The notes: generated by a model not told the origin, from the sequence alone. Shown: positions 30,603 to 42,467, counted from the stretch's first letter. The stretch is 64,000 nt of DNA from Aquatica leii (GCA_035610365.1 CM069432.1:4030001-4094000); one strand, 5' to 3'. A program made the numbers and translations.

Positions 30603-32190
30603 GAGCATACATCATATAACAATATACATAAGTTATGAACATATAATAATTATATTTTAATTCTACCATGGACTTTGTTTTTTTTAATTACGTAAATACA
30701 ACTGATTTAAAAAACAAAAACGGTTATTAAAAGTTGTGTATTTTAATATTAATTATCAAGCAAAACTACGTGTGCTTAAGTATTTATTCTTAATTTCTAA
30801 ACGTTAACCAACTATTGTTTATGAGTCATTAAAAGTAACTGATCGTGTTTCTAATGCATTTACTTAATAAAGTACCTACAAGAATCAGTAATTTTGTGTT
30901 TTTGCAAATTAAACACTTTATTTTCATGTTTAGAAAATAATTGAATTGATCGAATCAAGCTATAAAAACAAAATTATCTTCCCATTCGTACAAAACACGA
31001 CAACGTAGTATGAAACATTAACTGAATAAAAATTCGACTGTATACACTTTGACCTATTTATTAACAAACAATGCAAATAACCTATAATTTTTAAGGCGCA
31101 ATTGCATGAACAAGAATAAGTATGTAATTTCCTTTACTCATAAAAATATAAAGGCAATAATCATAAGTAATAAGTATTATGCTGCACCATAAGATAATTT
31201 CATTAATTAACGCATGTTCCTAGAAAATATCCACATAAACAATAAAAAAAAGTAAGGCCCATTGACCTACCTAAACACTAGAATATCAAGTTTATAATAA
31301 AACATCGAGCCGAAAGAATAAGAAAGAGAAATTTACTTTGATTTTTAAATGTTTATTGCTTTAAAAAGTATATTGACATTATGAAAGTTGCCAATTGTTC
31401 TTATTTTTAATATTAATTAGACAATACGTTTTAGCTTTCTAAGCACTATCCACCCTTATGAATATTAACGATTTGATCTCATTTCTTTGACAATGGTCTT
31501 GAAATATGTCAATTAACGGAAGTGCCATATAAAAATATTTAATTAACTATCGTACGAATATTGTTATTATTTTTGTTTAAGTGCAATATTAAAAAAATAA
31601 TAACCAATTACTGTCGCTTTTCTACTTTTGCACAAAAATAGTAAAAGTCTTGTTTGTGGTCATTATGTGTAACGATTATTAGTATTACCTGTGCGTGTTA
31701 ACTTTCATAACGGAGTCGGTACCAATTCATCTACTGAATTTCCTTACGTGCTTTGGATGTTACACACAATTTAATTTCGTTTACAATTATTTATTTAAAT
31801 TTTCATTTTCTAAAGGTAAATAACATAAAAGCTGTTTTAGTGTTATTGCAATGGCACATGATACAAAATTAACTATAGTAAAAGTTGTCAAAGTGTAAAA
31901 TTATATTTGTTTAAAAATTAATTTACGGCTTATTCAAATAGAAAGAAAGAAAGAAAATATATCAAAGTACACTAACAAGTTACTTACATAGTAATATTTA
32001 TCTACGACTAATATATAAGGTAAATGTTACCCTTGTGGTTTTTGCAGTGTAATGGCATCTTAATGACAATAGTCCTTATCTTCTCTTGCACTCCAGTCAC
32101 AAAATTCCTCAAATTAAATAATACCATAGAAACAAAATACATAAACTCAAAAGTGCCAGTGTCAAACTCATAGTGTCTGTACGTTTATAA
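30603..32190. other. 1.6 kb without recognisable genes
   Basis: Highly AT-rich. A short (GAAA)n-like run lies at about 31941-31958. No transposon protein motif on either strand. Confidence 0.5.
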
Positions 32191-32194
32191 TGAG

Positions 32195-32585
32195 ATGAAG
32201 ACCTTCAAAAAACGGTGTCTTCAAAAAAACTCATTTTCCAAAAATGTTTTGTTGGCCTATTTTGCTGAGTTAGGCACAAAATACAAATCATCTTTATTAT
32301 AGTAATTCAATTCAATTATTAAATTTATGTTAAAAATAAACTATGACGATCTGTCAAAATATAGCAAAATGCGAGCATTTTTAGAAAGAAAATCTGAACG
32401 ATTTGAAGCAACGAAGTTTTCCACTGTAACCCCGGAACAAATTAAAAAAATTATTAACAAAGCTCCTGAAGACGATTTTCGCTTACATAAAGTAAATATA
32501 CATATTTAATGTGATCTATTAAAAAACTCATATTCTTATTTGCTTCAGGTTATATAAATTATTGGTTTACGAGCGCATGCAATTT
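32195..32585 (+). pseudogene. Tyrosine-recombinase-like fragment with a 57-bp intron (Crypton-type)
   Basis: The plus strand reads NSFSKNVLLAYFAELGTKYK (about 32228-32290), a short gap with stops, then SMLKINYDDLSKYSKMRAF-like sequence (32327 on), KSERFEATKFSTVTPEQIKK and APEDDFRLHK. After LHK there is GTAAATATAC and, 57 bases later, TTTGCTTCAG followed by VI-stop-IIGLRAHA. This matches, from memory, the core-binding domain of eukaryotic tyrosine recombinases (a YSMLKSTL-like segment, then LTREQ, then APD plus MKV and IIGLSGA). The intron (32492-32548) falls just before the conserved V-IIGL strand. The catalytic Arg/His/Tyr region is not found downstream. Crypton is the likely source; a host ZMYM/KIAA1958-like paralogue is the alternative. 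Confidence 0.55.
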
Positions 32586-33219
32586 CTTCTTTCTAAATTA
32601 TTAAAAATCTAAATGTACAATACAATGTATACAAAAAAAATTCACAAATATCGCAAATCTTGCAACTATCGGAAGGTGTTGAAAACAAACACAATATTAC
32701 ATACGTAATATAATGAACAAAGTTTATTGGGATTTTCAAAAGTAAGAATGCATACATAAATAATAAAAAGATTAAAAAACAGAAATAACTAGTATTCTAG
32801 GTGCATATTAAACGAGAATAATTCACCAATTGTTTGTATTAAACATTTTTCCATGAAATGGCTGAGAATTGCTTCTCATAAACTCTTCATCGCTGGAAGA
32901 TGATGAATCAGCAACACCAATGACATATGGAGAATTTTTTGTATCATTTTAACAAATGATGAGCGAGACCGCTTATTATCAAGAATTGTTGCGTGCTGAT
33001 AAAACGTAGTTTCCAGTGACATATCTAAGGAGAAACCCAATCACGTTATCTTAAATCCATGCACTTGAACAAACATCATAGCATGTAAATGTACCAGCCT
33101 CATAATTAGTATTAAAAACTCAAAATCCAAACACTTCCAGCTGTTGTTTCCCATTTATAATTTTAGTAGCATGTAATAGTTTAGTTCTCTGGCAGAACTA
33201 ACTAAGAACTACTACTAAA

Positions 33220-33610
33220 AAACATTGACCAAGAAAACCATAAAGAAAATAAGAGTAACACAGACGGCAATGGAAAGGTCAATGCTAGAAATAACACTTA
33301 GAGACAAAATACCAAACACCACAATTAGGCAGCGAACAAAGGTAAAGGAAGCTGTGTTGAGGATAGCTGAGCTGAAGTGGAACTGGGCGGGACACGTGGC
33401 AAGACTGAAAGATGAGAGATGGATAAGACGAATGATTGAATAAAGACCGAGGCAAGACGCATTCAGAAGCAGAGGTAGACCACCAACAAGATGGGCCGAT
33501 GTTGTAAAAAAAGTTGCAGGAAATTGGATCCAGATTGCACAGGACAGAAACAAATGGAAGGGTTTGAAGGAGGCCTATGTCCAGCAGTGGACGACCTAGG
33601 CTGGAGAAGA
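33220..33610 (+). pseudogene. 3' end of a LINE (C-terminal domain of RT protein)
   Basis: The plus frame reads MLEITLRDKIPNTTIRQRTK, then AELKWNWAGHVARLKDERWI. After a stop at 33441 come RPRQDAFRSRGRPPTRWADV, AGNWIQIAQDRNKWKGLKEA and YVQQWTT with a stop. The W-x-GHxxR...RGRPxxRW...WxxLxEAYVQQWT block is the conserved C-terminus of a widespread arthropod endonuclease-RT LINE. RT and endonuclease are missing: it is a 5'-truncated insertion of about 390 bp. It differs from the two minus-strand LINEs in the window. Confidence 0.8.
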
Positions 33611-34122
33611 ACAGATTAGTACGAATTGATTGCAAACTGTAGAGTATATCTGTTATAGAAAATTTTTTAAGAGAAGCACAAAAATGAGTATTTTGGGCTA
33701 ATCTTTTCAAATCGTTAACAAAATGATCAATAAACTGTCATAAATTCGCGGTTTTCTTCCACCAGTAGTCCATTGTTGGCACCAACATTGAGGCAAGATG
33801 TTTTGGTTGTAAAACTTTAATGTCGTGAATGGCCGTACTTATTAATTTTCTCAAATCTAAGCTTTGTTTAGGCAACAGGTATTAGGAAGTATTTGGGTTG
33901 TGTTAGTAACGCTTAGGTTCATTTTTCCAAGCGATGTACGCTAAGAAACAGAACGTATGCAACAAAATCTCAAAACATCGAACTTTATTTGACACAATAT
34001 ATTTTCAAGGCATTTCGCTCACAATCATGTTATGCGAGAAAAGGTCGAACAAATTGAGCCTCGCGTTCACTGACTGCCATTTTGTACTGGCTTAGATACG
34101 GTTAAAAGCATTCGGATAAATG
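33611..34122. other. No gene seen
   Basis: Spacer between the LINE 3' end and the left end of the pogo-like element; no coding motif. Confidence 0.45.
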
Positions 34123-34557
34123 TAGGGGAAAGTGGTCGAAAATGAACCGCGGTCGAATTTCGACCAATGTAGTTTTGGCAACCCTGTATGAGTTTTGCGA
34201 TCGCAAGCATGTGCTAGGTGTAGTAATTCGGTAGCTAACCTCACTCAATACAACAAGTTTCTGTTAAATAAGTGTTGTGTTGTGATACCGATACATTGTT
34301 CGATTTTGTGCCGATTTTTGTAAAGGACAGACTGTTTAACTTAAGGTAATTCAGACTTTTAGTAGTACTGAGATTTATCATTTTTATATAAGAAACAAAG
34401 AACACGTCTATAGTTACATTCGTACTACCAACGTTGTGAAATTCTAACCTAGTTTTTCTTAGTGATTGAATTATTTTTCTGTAAAAAGTTCGGGCAATAT
34501 CGATATTACCCCACAGTGGTCGATAGTACACTGCTATGAATATTATTTGTTTTAGAT

Positions 34558-36511
34558 GCCACGTGAAAGATATAAGCGCAAAAGTAATCGTTCTTCGTAG
34601 ACAGAAGAAAACATGCGGCGTGCTATTAAAGCAATACAGGACAAAGTTACATCTATAAGAAATGCTGCAAAGATGTATGATGTACCATATGGAACGTTAG
34701 TAGTTATATGATGCGGATCCTGGCTCAAATTTTCCCGCGCTTTTTTAAAAATTTCAATTTCGTGCAAGTTCGGAGAAGATCGGGCAAGATCGGAGTTTCT
34801 TCGTATACATTCGTGTGCGCGCACAGTTTTCAAATTTAAATTTCGTGTAAGTTCGGGTTCGGGCAAGTTCGAGTTTCGGAAAGGGGTGAGAGGGGGTAGC
34901 AACCACATTTCCCGCGCATTTAAAAATATTTGAATTTCGTGTAATTTCAGGTGCTTTGAATTTGCAAACCGTATTACAAACAGCTTTGCAAACCGCTTTG
35001 TAAACCGCTAAGCAAACCGATCGCTTTGCAAACAGTTAGTCGGTTTGTCATTTTTATGGTTTTTGGACGGTTAATCGGTTTGTTAAGGTAGTTTTCAATT
35101 CCTGCTTTAGACCAATTATGTTTGGTCAAAAAGCACATCGGTTTGTTTCATTGGTTCGAAAATTGAAAGTCAACACCCAAATTGTAATTTGACAGCAGAA
35201 ATCGGTTTGTTGAAGCAGCTTAACAATCTATTTTTGTTTGTTTCTTTTTTAATTTTAATAATAATTGGCTTTACTTGTTTATGCGTCGCAACACAACTAA
35301 GTTTCCGTAAGCCAGAGGCTACCAGTTTAAGCAGAGTGTTGGCTTTTAACAGGGAGACAGGCATTAGCAATGTACACATATCCGAATTGCAGCGCCCAAC
35401 GGCCAGAAACAAGTATTACGAGCGGTGAAAGGGGACAGCTAGTCACTGTTGTCACTGCAATGAGCGCGGCGGGTAATTATGTCCCGCCAATGATTATTTT
35501 CAAAAGAGAGCGGATAAAAGAAGGCCTTCAAAAAAATGGCCCTACCCGTGCAATATATAGATGCTCCAGCTTTTTACAGAATGGATTAAACACTTTGCAT
35601 CTTACACAAAATCTAGTAAAGATGACCTTGTCTTACTAGTTCTTGACAACCATTCGACTCACTCTAGCTTATCGACATACAACTTTTGCAAAGAAGATGG
35701 TATTACAGTTATTTCAATTCCCCCGCACACATCACATCAGTTGCAACCCCTTGATGTGTGTTTTTTCGGACCATTAAAGATAGCGTACAAAAAATTTTCA
35801 AAAAATCCTACAAACTGACATTGCGGAATTATTAAAAAATGCCTTCAATAGCGTAGCCACAGTCGAGAAATGTGTACGAGCTTTTGAAGTAACCGGAATA
35901 TTTCCCTTTAACCGTTTTGTGTTTAGTGACGAAGAATTGACACCCTTAGCGGACGGAGTGGAGCACATTACCGCAGAAAATGAAAATCCACGTCTATCTG
36001 TCGATCTCTATCTAGAATGATCCAAAATAAACGCAAACGTAATCGTGAATCTTCATCTTCAGATTCTGATATTTCTAATTTGGTATTAGAAGAAGTTTCA
36101 GAGGATGAGTTAAGTGATAATACTGACAAGACTCTTCAACCCAAGCAGGCAAAAAAAAGTTTTACAGATCTTCTGCTCTTATCTAAATCAAAAATGAGAA
36201 ACATGTCACGAAGAACCCAACATTCCAAAATTATGACTTCAACTCCTTTAAAAGTTGAATTAGAAAAAAAAGAAGAGAGAAAGAAGGCGAGGCCGCAAGA
36301 TGTGCGAAAAGTCAAGAGAAATGTGGTTTCTAGCCAAAAAGAGAAAAAGAAAAATACTGCGACAACCGAAACATGTAGCCTTTGTGATAGTTTCGGTGGA
36401 AATAATGACTTATGGTGGAGGTGTCGTTCGTGTGGTTCTTGGGCCCACGCCAACGGCACGAATATTGATAATGCGAAAGATTATCAGTGTGAAGACTGCT
36501 TAAAGTTATAA
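34558..36511 (+). pseudogene. pogo-like transposase with PHD-like C-terminal finger (broken)
   Basis: The N-terminus begins MPRERYKRKSNRSS (stop), then NMRRAIKAIQDKVTSIRNAA and KMYDVPYGTL, the HTH. Homology stops at 34708 and resumes near 35305 with RKPEATSLSRVLAFNRETGI, which seems to fuse the pre-catalytic region directly to the ETGIxNVH end of the first-Asp motif, so that segment is deleted. From 35420 on: SGERGQLVTVVTAMSAAGNY, VPPMIIFKRERIKEGLQKNG and LVLLVLDNHSTHSSLS with the second Asp, then SIPPHTSHQLQPLDVCFFGP with the third Asp. Frame changes occur near 35555 and 35810. 36017-36511 is a Ser/Asp-rich then Lys-rich tail ending in a C4HC3-type finger: CSLCDSFGG, WWRCRSCGSWAHANG, CEDCLKL. 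Such fingers are known in insect pogo transposases. Confidence 0.85.
34700..35180. repeat. Repeat-rich insert inside the pogo element (TTCGGGCAAG and GCAAACCG motifs)
   Basis: 34725-34930 holds repeated blocks: TTCCCGCGC twice (near 34732 and 34909), AATTTCGTG four times (34759, 34841, 34934 and similar), and GGGCAAG with short variants. 34960-35100 holds GCAAACCG/CGGTTTG units in both orientations (at least eight), for example GCAAACCGCTTTGTAAACCG and the inverted GTCGGTTTGTC. It looks like a separate small inserted element or amplified hairpin. No coding capacity. Confidence 0.6.
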
Positions 36512-36703
36512 TAAATATTTTTTATATGTTTTCTATGTTAAATATAAAATAAAAAATAAAATAATTGTAAGTGAAACCGAAATAAGCGTTATTTAGATAA
36601 ATGTTCAAAAATAATTTGCTATATAATCAAGACAAATAACTGATCAAGTAAGCCAGTAATCGGGCTTCTCCTTAAGTGGTCGATATTCGACCACTTTCCC
36701 CTA

Positions 36704-37650
36704 AAATTTAAAATTTTCTCTGGACACAATCAATTTTAAAGTCAAAGTGGAACTTTGAGAAATGTTGCCAGACTTTGATTGAATACGGTCGGATAAAATA
36801 AACAATTTATATCGCGTGATCTCTGGCAATTGTTTCACCACACTCTAATTAGTTGACACGCGTTTTTAAAAAAAACAAAATAAAATGATTACTGGACTTT
36901 ACCAGAGTTTTATAACGATTCACAATTCAACAGCTTCTAAGATTATGACGCAATTCGAGCTACGTAGCCATATCCTTTCAGATGTAAATGTTTCGAAATG
37001 TGCATACACAGTTTAAAAACTGTTTATTTTCAACAGTTTGTCGCGTTTGCGATTGCCTGTCATATCTAAAGAAGACTTACAGCAGACTGGACTTGCAATA
37101 AAGACATTTTGCGACATGAAATAATTGACATGCATTTTTATTACATTCTCTAGGTGTTCTTAGCGTGATCTTTTGGCGCAAAAAAGTAAAACTAATCTTA
37201 TAAGCGACCCGTCAGTTGCCAAAGACAAAGAAAAGAAAATATTAAATTTGCTCTATCTGTTTACAACAAAAAAAAACAAAAAACCTCGTTAAACGATAGA
37301 ATTAAATTTATTTAGTTATTCTCAATTTTCTCGCGTTAGACAGTATCTCAATTCATCGTTATCTCTCGTACAATAATCAAATAAAAAACTTACAAACGCA
37401 TATCTAAATAAAGTTAACTAATTTCTGGCCTTTCAAAAAAAAACACTCCCAAAGACAACTTTTTTCGTTTTCGCACCGCGTCAGGGTTTTTGAAACCTTC
37501 GTTTAAAACTCTCCTCATTCGTTGTTCGCAATTTTGACTTTATATTTTAAAACGTTTTTTTCTGAAGTTCACGAACGCTCTCAGTACCATATCTGCCAAT
37601 TAGCTTTTGGTTTTTTTTACTCAATCTGTTAAAAGCGACGTTAAAACTAA
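36704..37650. other. No gene seen
   Basis: AT-rich spacer between the pogo-like element and a Penelope scrap. No recognisable protein motif. Confidence 0.45.
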
Positions 37651-37760
37651 AATTATGAAAAATGTTGAGTTAAAACCAAAAACTTGGTTCAGATATGTTG
37701 ATGATACGTTTGTTGTATGGCCTCATGGCAAAGACGAAAAAAATAAAAAAGGAAGATATA
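37630..37760 (+). pseudogene. Penelope-like RT fragment
   Basis: The short plus-strand segment VELKPKTWFRYVDDTFVVWP, then HGKDE. The RYVDDTF motif with the KPKTW lead-in is the catalytic palm of Penelope-like reverse transcriptases and closely parallels the segment KPKTWLRYVDDTFIIWNHG at about 50.5 kb on the other strand. Nothing else of the element is recognisable nearby; downstream the frame becomes Lys-rich and loses homology. Confidence 0.7.
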
Positions 37761-37769
37761 ATCAAAGAA

Positions 37770-38530
37770 AAAAAGGTGCCAAGAATCACAGGGCCAAAGT
37801 GCAAGTAGGTAAAAAGTTAGATTAGCGATAGAATGTCGTTGAAATGTTTTTTTCTCCTACAGTTGCGTACGATATCAGTTCACCCCACACGTTCTACAAA
37901 AACCAGCTTCTGGATAGTACAGCGATGATGTTTTTTGAAGGATAAATATTGCAGCAGAAATCCATTTTTATATGTTTCTGTATTATTCGTTCCCGCAAGT
38001 TTCTCTGCTAAGATCCGTCTTGGTAGAATCTCTTCCGGTCCGATATCCGTTTCGGGAAAACCTACTCTCTCATCCCGAAATCTATTTCGAGAACCTTCCT
38101 CTGCTTTCCTGTAAACCAAACCGGAATAATGATTTTTTGTTTTGTTAACAACTGCTGTTACTTAGTCCTCTCATACGACTTGGAGATTTGTTGACCAAGA
38201 TTACGTTGCTATTCAGTTAAACCTGCTTCAAGTCTTGAATTTGTGAAATTATGTATGTGTTTATTCCTGTTGGTTGTTGCATAACGGTCTAAATACTTGT
38301 GTGACTAGACAAACTCCCGACCCAAGTGTTGACAACAGTTATTCCGACTTTCTGGCAGATACATAGTCCTGTGGTTGGGAAATCCTGGCTTAAAACTTTG
38401 CGTAGTTATTTAAATTCAGCTCACTCAACACTGAATTCTTCTACTAAGTAAATTTTGTATTGGAGGAATTGATCGCGTTTTATAATTTTTGAATTGAATT
38501 TTAACTGATGTCATTAGCTAAGATCTTTTG
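37770..38530. other. No confident gene
   Basis: A 79-codon minus-strand frame (37880-38119, MVYRKAEEGSRNRF...) has no family I recognise. The rest is AT-rich. Confidence 0.35.
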
Positions 38531-38539
38531 CTGAGTTGA

Positions 38540-39115
38540 TTGTTTTTAATTTTCTACCACATCTAGCATGACATCAAAAAGTTTTATTAAGTTTGTTGCA
38601 AAACGTTTGCTATACAAATAAAACTTGAAAAGAGGAGATTGTTCTCAGTTTCCAAATCTTTCAAAATTGCAAAATAGAGATGCAGATTTTTTTGTTTGTC
38701 AAAACTTAACGGCGCTTCATTCGGATCTTAACCAAAGATTTGAAGACATTCTTTATTTGGATATTCCCAACTGAGTGCAAGTAGTCAAACTCAGAGCACA
38801 AATACAGATGAATATATACTAATAGTGGAAGCAACTTATTGAATTATCCACAAATGAAGAGTTAAAACCAATGTTTAAGCAAGAATACAACTTCTGGTTA
38901 CAAAAACAGATTTCAATTTTATATTATGGGTTATTGATTGCTTTTCCGTCTTTTTATTTGGTAGAACGTGGATTCAGTGTCTTCTGGGCCTTGTCACAAA
39001 AAAGAAATTAGTACTCCTGGGTATTTAGGGTTGTTACTCACAAACATTGAGCGAGAGATAAATACACTCATAACATCCCATCAGGTTCATCCAAGTCATT
39101 ATAAAATTTTTTTGT
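38540..39115 (+). pseudogene. hAT (ZBED5/SCAND3-type) transposase C-terminus
   Basis: Plus-strand pieces match the C-terminal part of ZBED5-type hAT transposases. Near 38625-38775: CSQFPNLSKLQNRDADFF, then DLNQRFEDILYLDIPN. Near 38830-38960: LIELSTNEELKPMFKQEYNF and IAFPSFYLVERGFS, the dimerisation-domain signature (FPSSYLVERGFS). After a one-base shift, CHKKEISTPGYLGLLLTNIE and ITSHQVHPSH close the protein. A downstream stretch near 39262-39330 (GTGAGCAAG... then GGAAACGACTGAG) could be the element's 3' end. Stops and a frameshift are present; the N-terminal two thirds are missing. Confidence 0.75.
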
Positions 39116-39334
39116 ATTTTAGCTGCAACTTTAATAAATACTTTTTCAACAAAATGTTTTATTTATATTTTATTTTTACGTCGCTATTTACTATTCAAAA
39201 CAGCAAAGTTAAATTTGTAATTTTTCTATTATGCATTTATGTATTTGTTTCACTCAGGGGTCTGTGAGCAAGTTTTGACTATGAAAATGAGTCCGTGGAC
39301 AAAAAGAGTATGGAAACGACTGAGCTAGAGTGAG

Positions 39335-40095
39335 TGAAAACTTTAACATATTTTAAAAACACAAATATTTATTGAGAATATAAAATATTTTTAACAAGAA
39401 TTTTTTTGATTTTAAATAAAATTTTTTAGTTTTAATAAACACATTTGTTTTCTTACTCTTACAAAGCAAACAAAATTAATATTTAAAATTATTTTTTTTA
39501 TAATTTGAATTTAAAAGTTTATGAGAAAGACATGCAAAAAAAGACTACTAACAAAATTATAATAATTTAAAACAAGTATTTAATACAAATGCAGTGAAAA
39601 TTTTCTGATTTTGTTGCTATGTAGAACTTTCTCGCTTAACAGTTGCAAAAGCAATCACCAATTTATGTAAAATACAAGTGTTTACGTTCATTAGAATTTC
39701 CAAACACAATACTGAGCTGTTTACTTAATTGTAAAAAAAATATTAAAGAAAACTTTCTTAAACGTGTAATTGTTTTTGAAAAAGGATAGTAACTGTTTAC
39801 TGCATATAATTTTTTACATTTTTTAGGTTTGAAAATATTTTAACAATAACAGTTATTTTTTTAGTTCTTGTATAAGTTGAGCGTTTTTTTACGTGTGGGC
39901 AATTTTAAATCCAAGTGAACTCGCAAAATGCTTTCAGCAGGTGTAATACACACATTTTTTGTGCTAATCTTTATAATATAAGTTTGTTAAAAACAGTTAT
40001 TTAAGTATTGATTTTTTAATAAATTTAAGAATATATGTCAGTAAAACTGAATCGTTTTTTTAATTAATTTGACAGTTATGTAATGAACTTAAATA
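39335..40095. other. No gene seen
   Basis: Extremely AT-rich with long poly-A and poly-T runs. No coding motif on either strand. Confidence 0.5.
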
Positions 40096-40099
40096 CAAA

Positions 40100-41747
40100 T
40101 AAAACAATTATTGTTCTTAAGCAATTTTAAGACGAGGAAATTTAGTTTTCAAAAATTGAAATGCGCCACCTGTCTTGTCCACTGCTTTTATAAACTGCTT
40201 GATCAACGTGAGTGAGCAACAACTTTTAAGTCAGCGCAAAAATTCCACTTATAATCATGATAACTAATTTTATCAAGGATTCTGAAGATGTTTTCGTACG
40301 TTTCCTTCATATCAGCAGAGTATGCAACTGGAACTGATGGGAAGTCATTCCCATTTGCCAAAAGGACAACTTTTAAGCTTGTTTTTGATGAGTTTATAAA
40401 CAGTCTCCATTTGTCTGGGTCACATGGCATCTGTAGCTTTGTCATCAATAAATTTGCATTAGGGCAGAACACTAAACCTTTATCTTCTGAGAAAAGACAT
40501 TTCAGGGTTGCTTGTCTGGTCCTGTAAGAAGATATTTTTACTCCCTTTTCTAAGAGATTCCACTGTTGAAGTCGCGATCCTAGGAGCTGAGATTTAGTCT
40601 TGGGTAACTGCAAATCCCTGACAAGATCATTTAATTCCGATTGAGTGAGGAGGCGAGGTTGCCGAGAAACTAAATCTGCAGAATACTCTTCATCATCATT
40701 GAACGTATCATTCGAAGCCCCAGGTTGTGGCTCAGAATCTTTGAAATCAATTTCCGGCTCTAGAGTATAAGTGTTTGGGGCCTCTGGGATTGGCAAAGTA
40801 TCGTTATGAGAAACAGGTCTTAGAACTTTTACTCGAAAACCCGACGGTGGAAGTCATACAAAAGTAACAATCTGTAAGATGACAGCGAGGTTCACGCCAA
40901 ACCATGGGCACATCAAATGGCATTGATTTACGGGTACCTTTGAGCCATTTAGTCAAACTACTGTAACAAGTCGTACAGCAAACTGATGTAGCCCAAGTCT
41001 TGTCCTGGTCGCCAACTTGACAATCAAAGTACAATTTATAAGCTGTTTTAACAAGCGGAGAAAGGGGTTTTCGTTGCGCTTTTAAAGTTAATTCCCCGCA
41101 GACATAGCAGAAGCTATCGGGATGATTTTTACACTCGGGTGGCATAATTAAACAGTAATTCAACGCGCGACATTAACCACAAATCACACTTAGTCACTTG
41201 AAAAAATCCGGAGTAAAAGTAGTTTTACTGTTTTACACAAATGAACAAAAATGAACACAAAATCCAGTACGTTTAAAACGTCGACAAGTTAACTCTGCAA
41301 CAGCTATAGATGTACTGATCGAAGCAGTTAAGCAAACAATGTAATATACTATAATGAGAAGAGTAATGCAAGTTCAAGCCTGTCGAAAATTCTTGTTCAA
41401 ACCTGCATGTGGTATTGAGATCGCCAGCGTCGTGCAGTGAATCTTCCTAACTGTTTATTGATATTTTTTTACTGTTCTTATATATTTGTATTTTATTGTT
41501 GTTTCTATATACATTTTATAGCAAAACTTTTGCCATATACTTTGGTATAAATTTTATTACCTGCTTTGGGATGTTTAACGGCTATATGTTAAAATTTAAA
41601 AAAAATGCAAAAAATAAAATAAAAATGGGGTCCCCCCAAAATAGGTGGGTGATGGGTAAAAAAGGAGCTCATTTTTGGATTCAGGATGTCATTTTACACA
41701 AGAATCGTCAAGAATGGTATCAGGGCCAATTTTCATGCAGACCAGTG
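40100..41747 (-). mobile_element. CAC-TIR DNA transposon, subfamily 2, copy E (inverted, 3'-truncated)
   Basis: The 5' end (right side on the plus strand) is 41747, reading CACTGGTCTGCATG on the minus strand. The next 600 bp is nearly identical to the leader of copy D in opposite orientation, including the CATCACCCACC block and the long AT-rich leader with TTTGTTCATTTTTGTTC. The element's other TIR was not found; homology fades near 40100. D and E are about 18 kb apart in inverted orientation and carry different internal deletions. Confidence 0.8.
40112..41145 (-). pseudogene. Putative transposase of CAC-TIR family, copy E
   Basis: Starts MPPECKNHPDSFCYVCGELT on the minus strand, then VGDQDKTWATSVCCTTC, PFDVPMVWREPRCHLTDCYF and C, giving the intact second Cys/His module that copy D lacks. 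After a short frame break near 40800, 40796-40203 reads LLTQSELNDLVRDLQLPKTK, DKWRLFINSSKTSLKVVLLA, NGNDFPSVPVAYSADMKETY and FCADLKVVAH, retaining both candidate Asp positions (the first is Asn here: FINSS rather than FIDSS). It then jumps to KQFIKAVDKTGGAFQFLKTK and ends at about 40112, so the Cys...His insertion and the Glu-bearing C-terminus are deleted. An acidic linker (about residues 130-180) separates the modules. Confidence 0.75.
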
Positions 41748-41751
41748 ATTA

Positions 41752-41955
41752 GTGCCAACTTCTAGTTATGAAATTTTACATTTTACCGACCTAGGACGGA
41801 ATATTGAAATTTTCGAGCGATTATTCTGCTTGCAAAATACATCAAAACGAACGGAAGCACAAAAAAGTATTTTAAAACAAGAACTGCATTGGTATCTAAT
41901 TAATTGTCTTCACAAATTCTACAAAACAGAATGTATACAACCAATTAATGATTAA
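41752..41955 (+). CDS. Orphan ORF, 67 aa, no recognised family
   Basis: An open frame immediately beyond the end of copy E: Glu/Lys/Leu-rich, with a central ERLFCLQNTSKRTEAQKS segment and an aromatic C-terminal part. No transposon motif, no signal peptide and no clear splice sites. It could be the last exon of a gene interrupted by copy E, or chance. I do not assign a function. Confidence 0.15.
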   Translation: MPTSSYEILHFTDLGRNIEIFERLFCLQNTSKRTEAQKSILKQELHWYLINCLHKFYKTECIQPIND

Positions 41956-41959
41956 AAGT

Positions 41960-42460
41960 AAAACGAACACTATGATTTATAAAGGTTTAAAGGTATTAAG
42001 GTTTTAGGTTTTTTTTATATATTTTATATACAATTTTGTAATACATTTGCATGTATAGGTATCAATTACAAGCATTTTAATAAAAACTACAAGAATTAAG
42101 AAGATTAAATGGCGCAAAAGTTGATCTACTTAGTAATCATTTCAGACTAGAAAAAACTGTAGTTAGAGGCGAGTTTTTTATTCTTAAATAATCTTAAACA
42201 AATGACCTCAAATTAGTCAACGGTGTTTATATTTTATTTCTTATTGCTAATACTTTACTTTAAAAATGACTTCTATAATTAAAAAAAACACATCATTACG
42301 TGCAGCTTTTTTAATTACCAGCATTTTGACTTGACTGGAGTCAGCAAAGGTTTCAATATTTGATTTAAAAAAAGCTATACAGAAAAGGTTTGATTAATAA
42401 TATTGTAATGGCAATGACCTGAAAATATTAAGTAACACCTTTTTTTTGTTATTTTTATTT
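41960..42460. other. No gene seen
   Basis: AT-rich spacer ahead of the Ginger-type remnant. Confidence 0.45.
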
Positions 42461-42467
42461 CAATGGT

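Larger units (their letters stand above)
34125..36701 (+). mobile_element. pogo/Tigger-like element with both ends (2577 bp)
   Basis: Starts GGGGAAAGTGGTCGAA at 34125 and ends TTCGACCACTTTCCCC at 36701, a perfect 16-bp inverted repeat flanked by TA on each side (34123-34124 and 36702-36703). Further TCGACC/GGTCGA motifs occur just inside both ends. The TA duplication and the protein assign it to the Tc1/mariner-pogo superfamily. The interior carries a broken transposase and about 0.5 kb of unrelated repeat-rich sequence (34700-35150). Confidence 0.9.

Noticed and set aside
32800-33180. Possible minus-strand coding sequence with a Ser/Asp run near 32900
   Set aside because: Only one short stretch (VADSSSSSDEEF) is suggestive; surrounding frames are closed and no family could be named.
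37880-38119. 79-codon minus-strand ORF beginning MVYRKAEEGSRNRF
   Set aside because: VYRK recalls the Penelope RT motif, but the expected KPTH and neighbouring motifs are absent and the strand is opposite to the nearby YVDD scrap.
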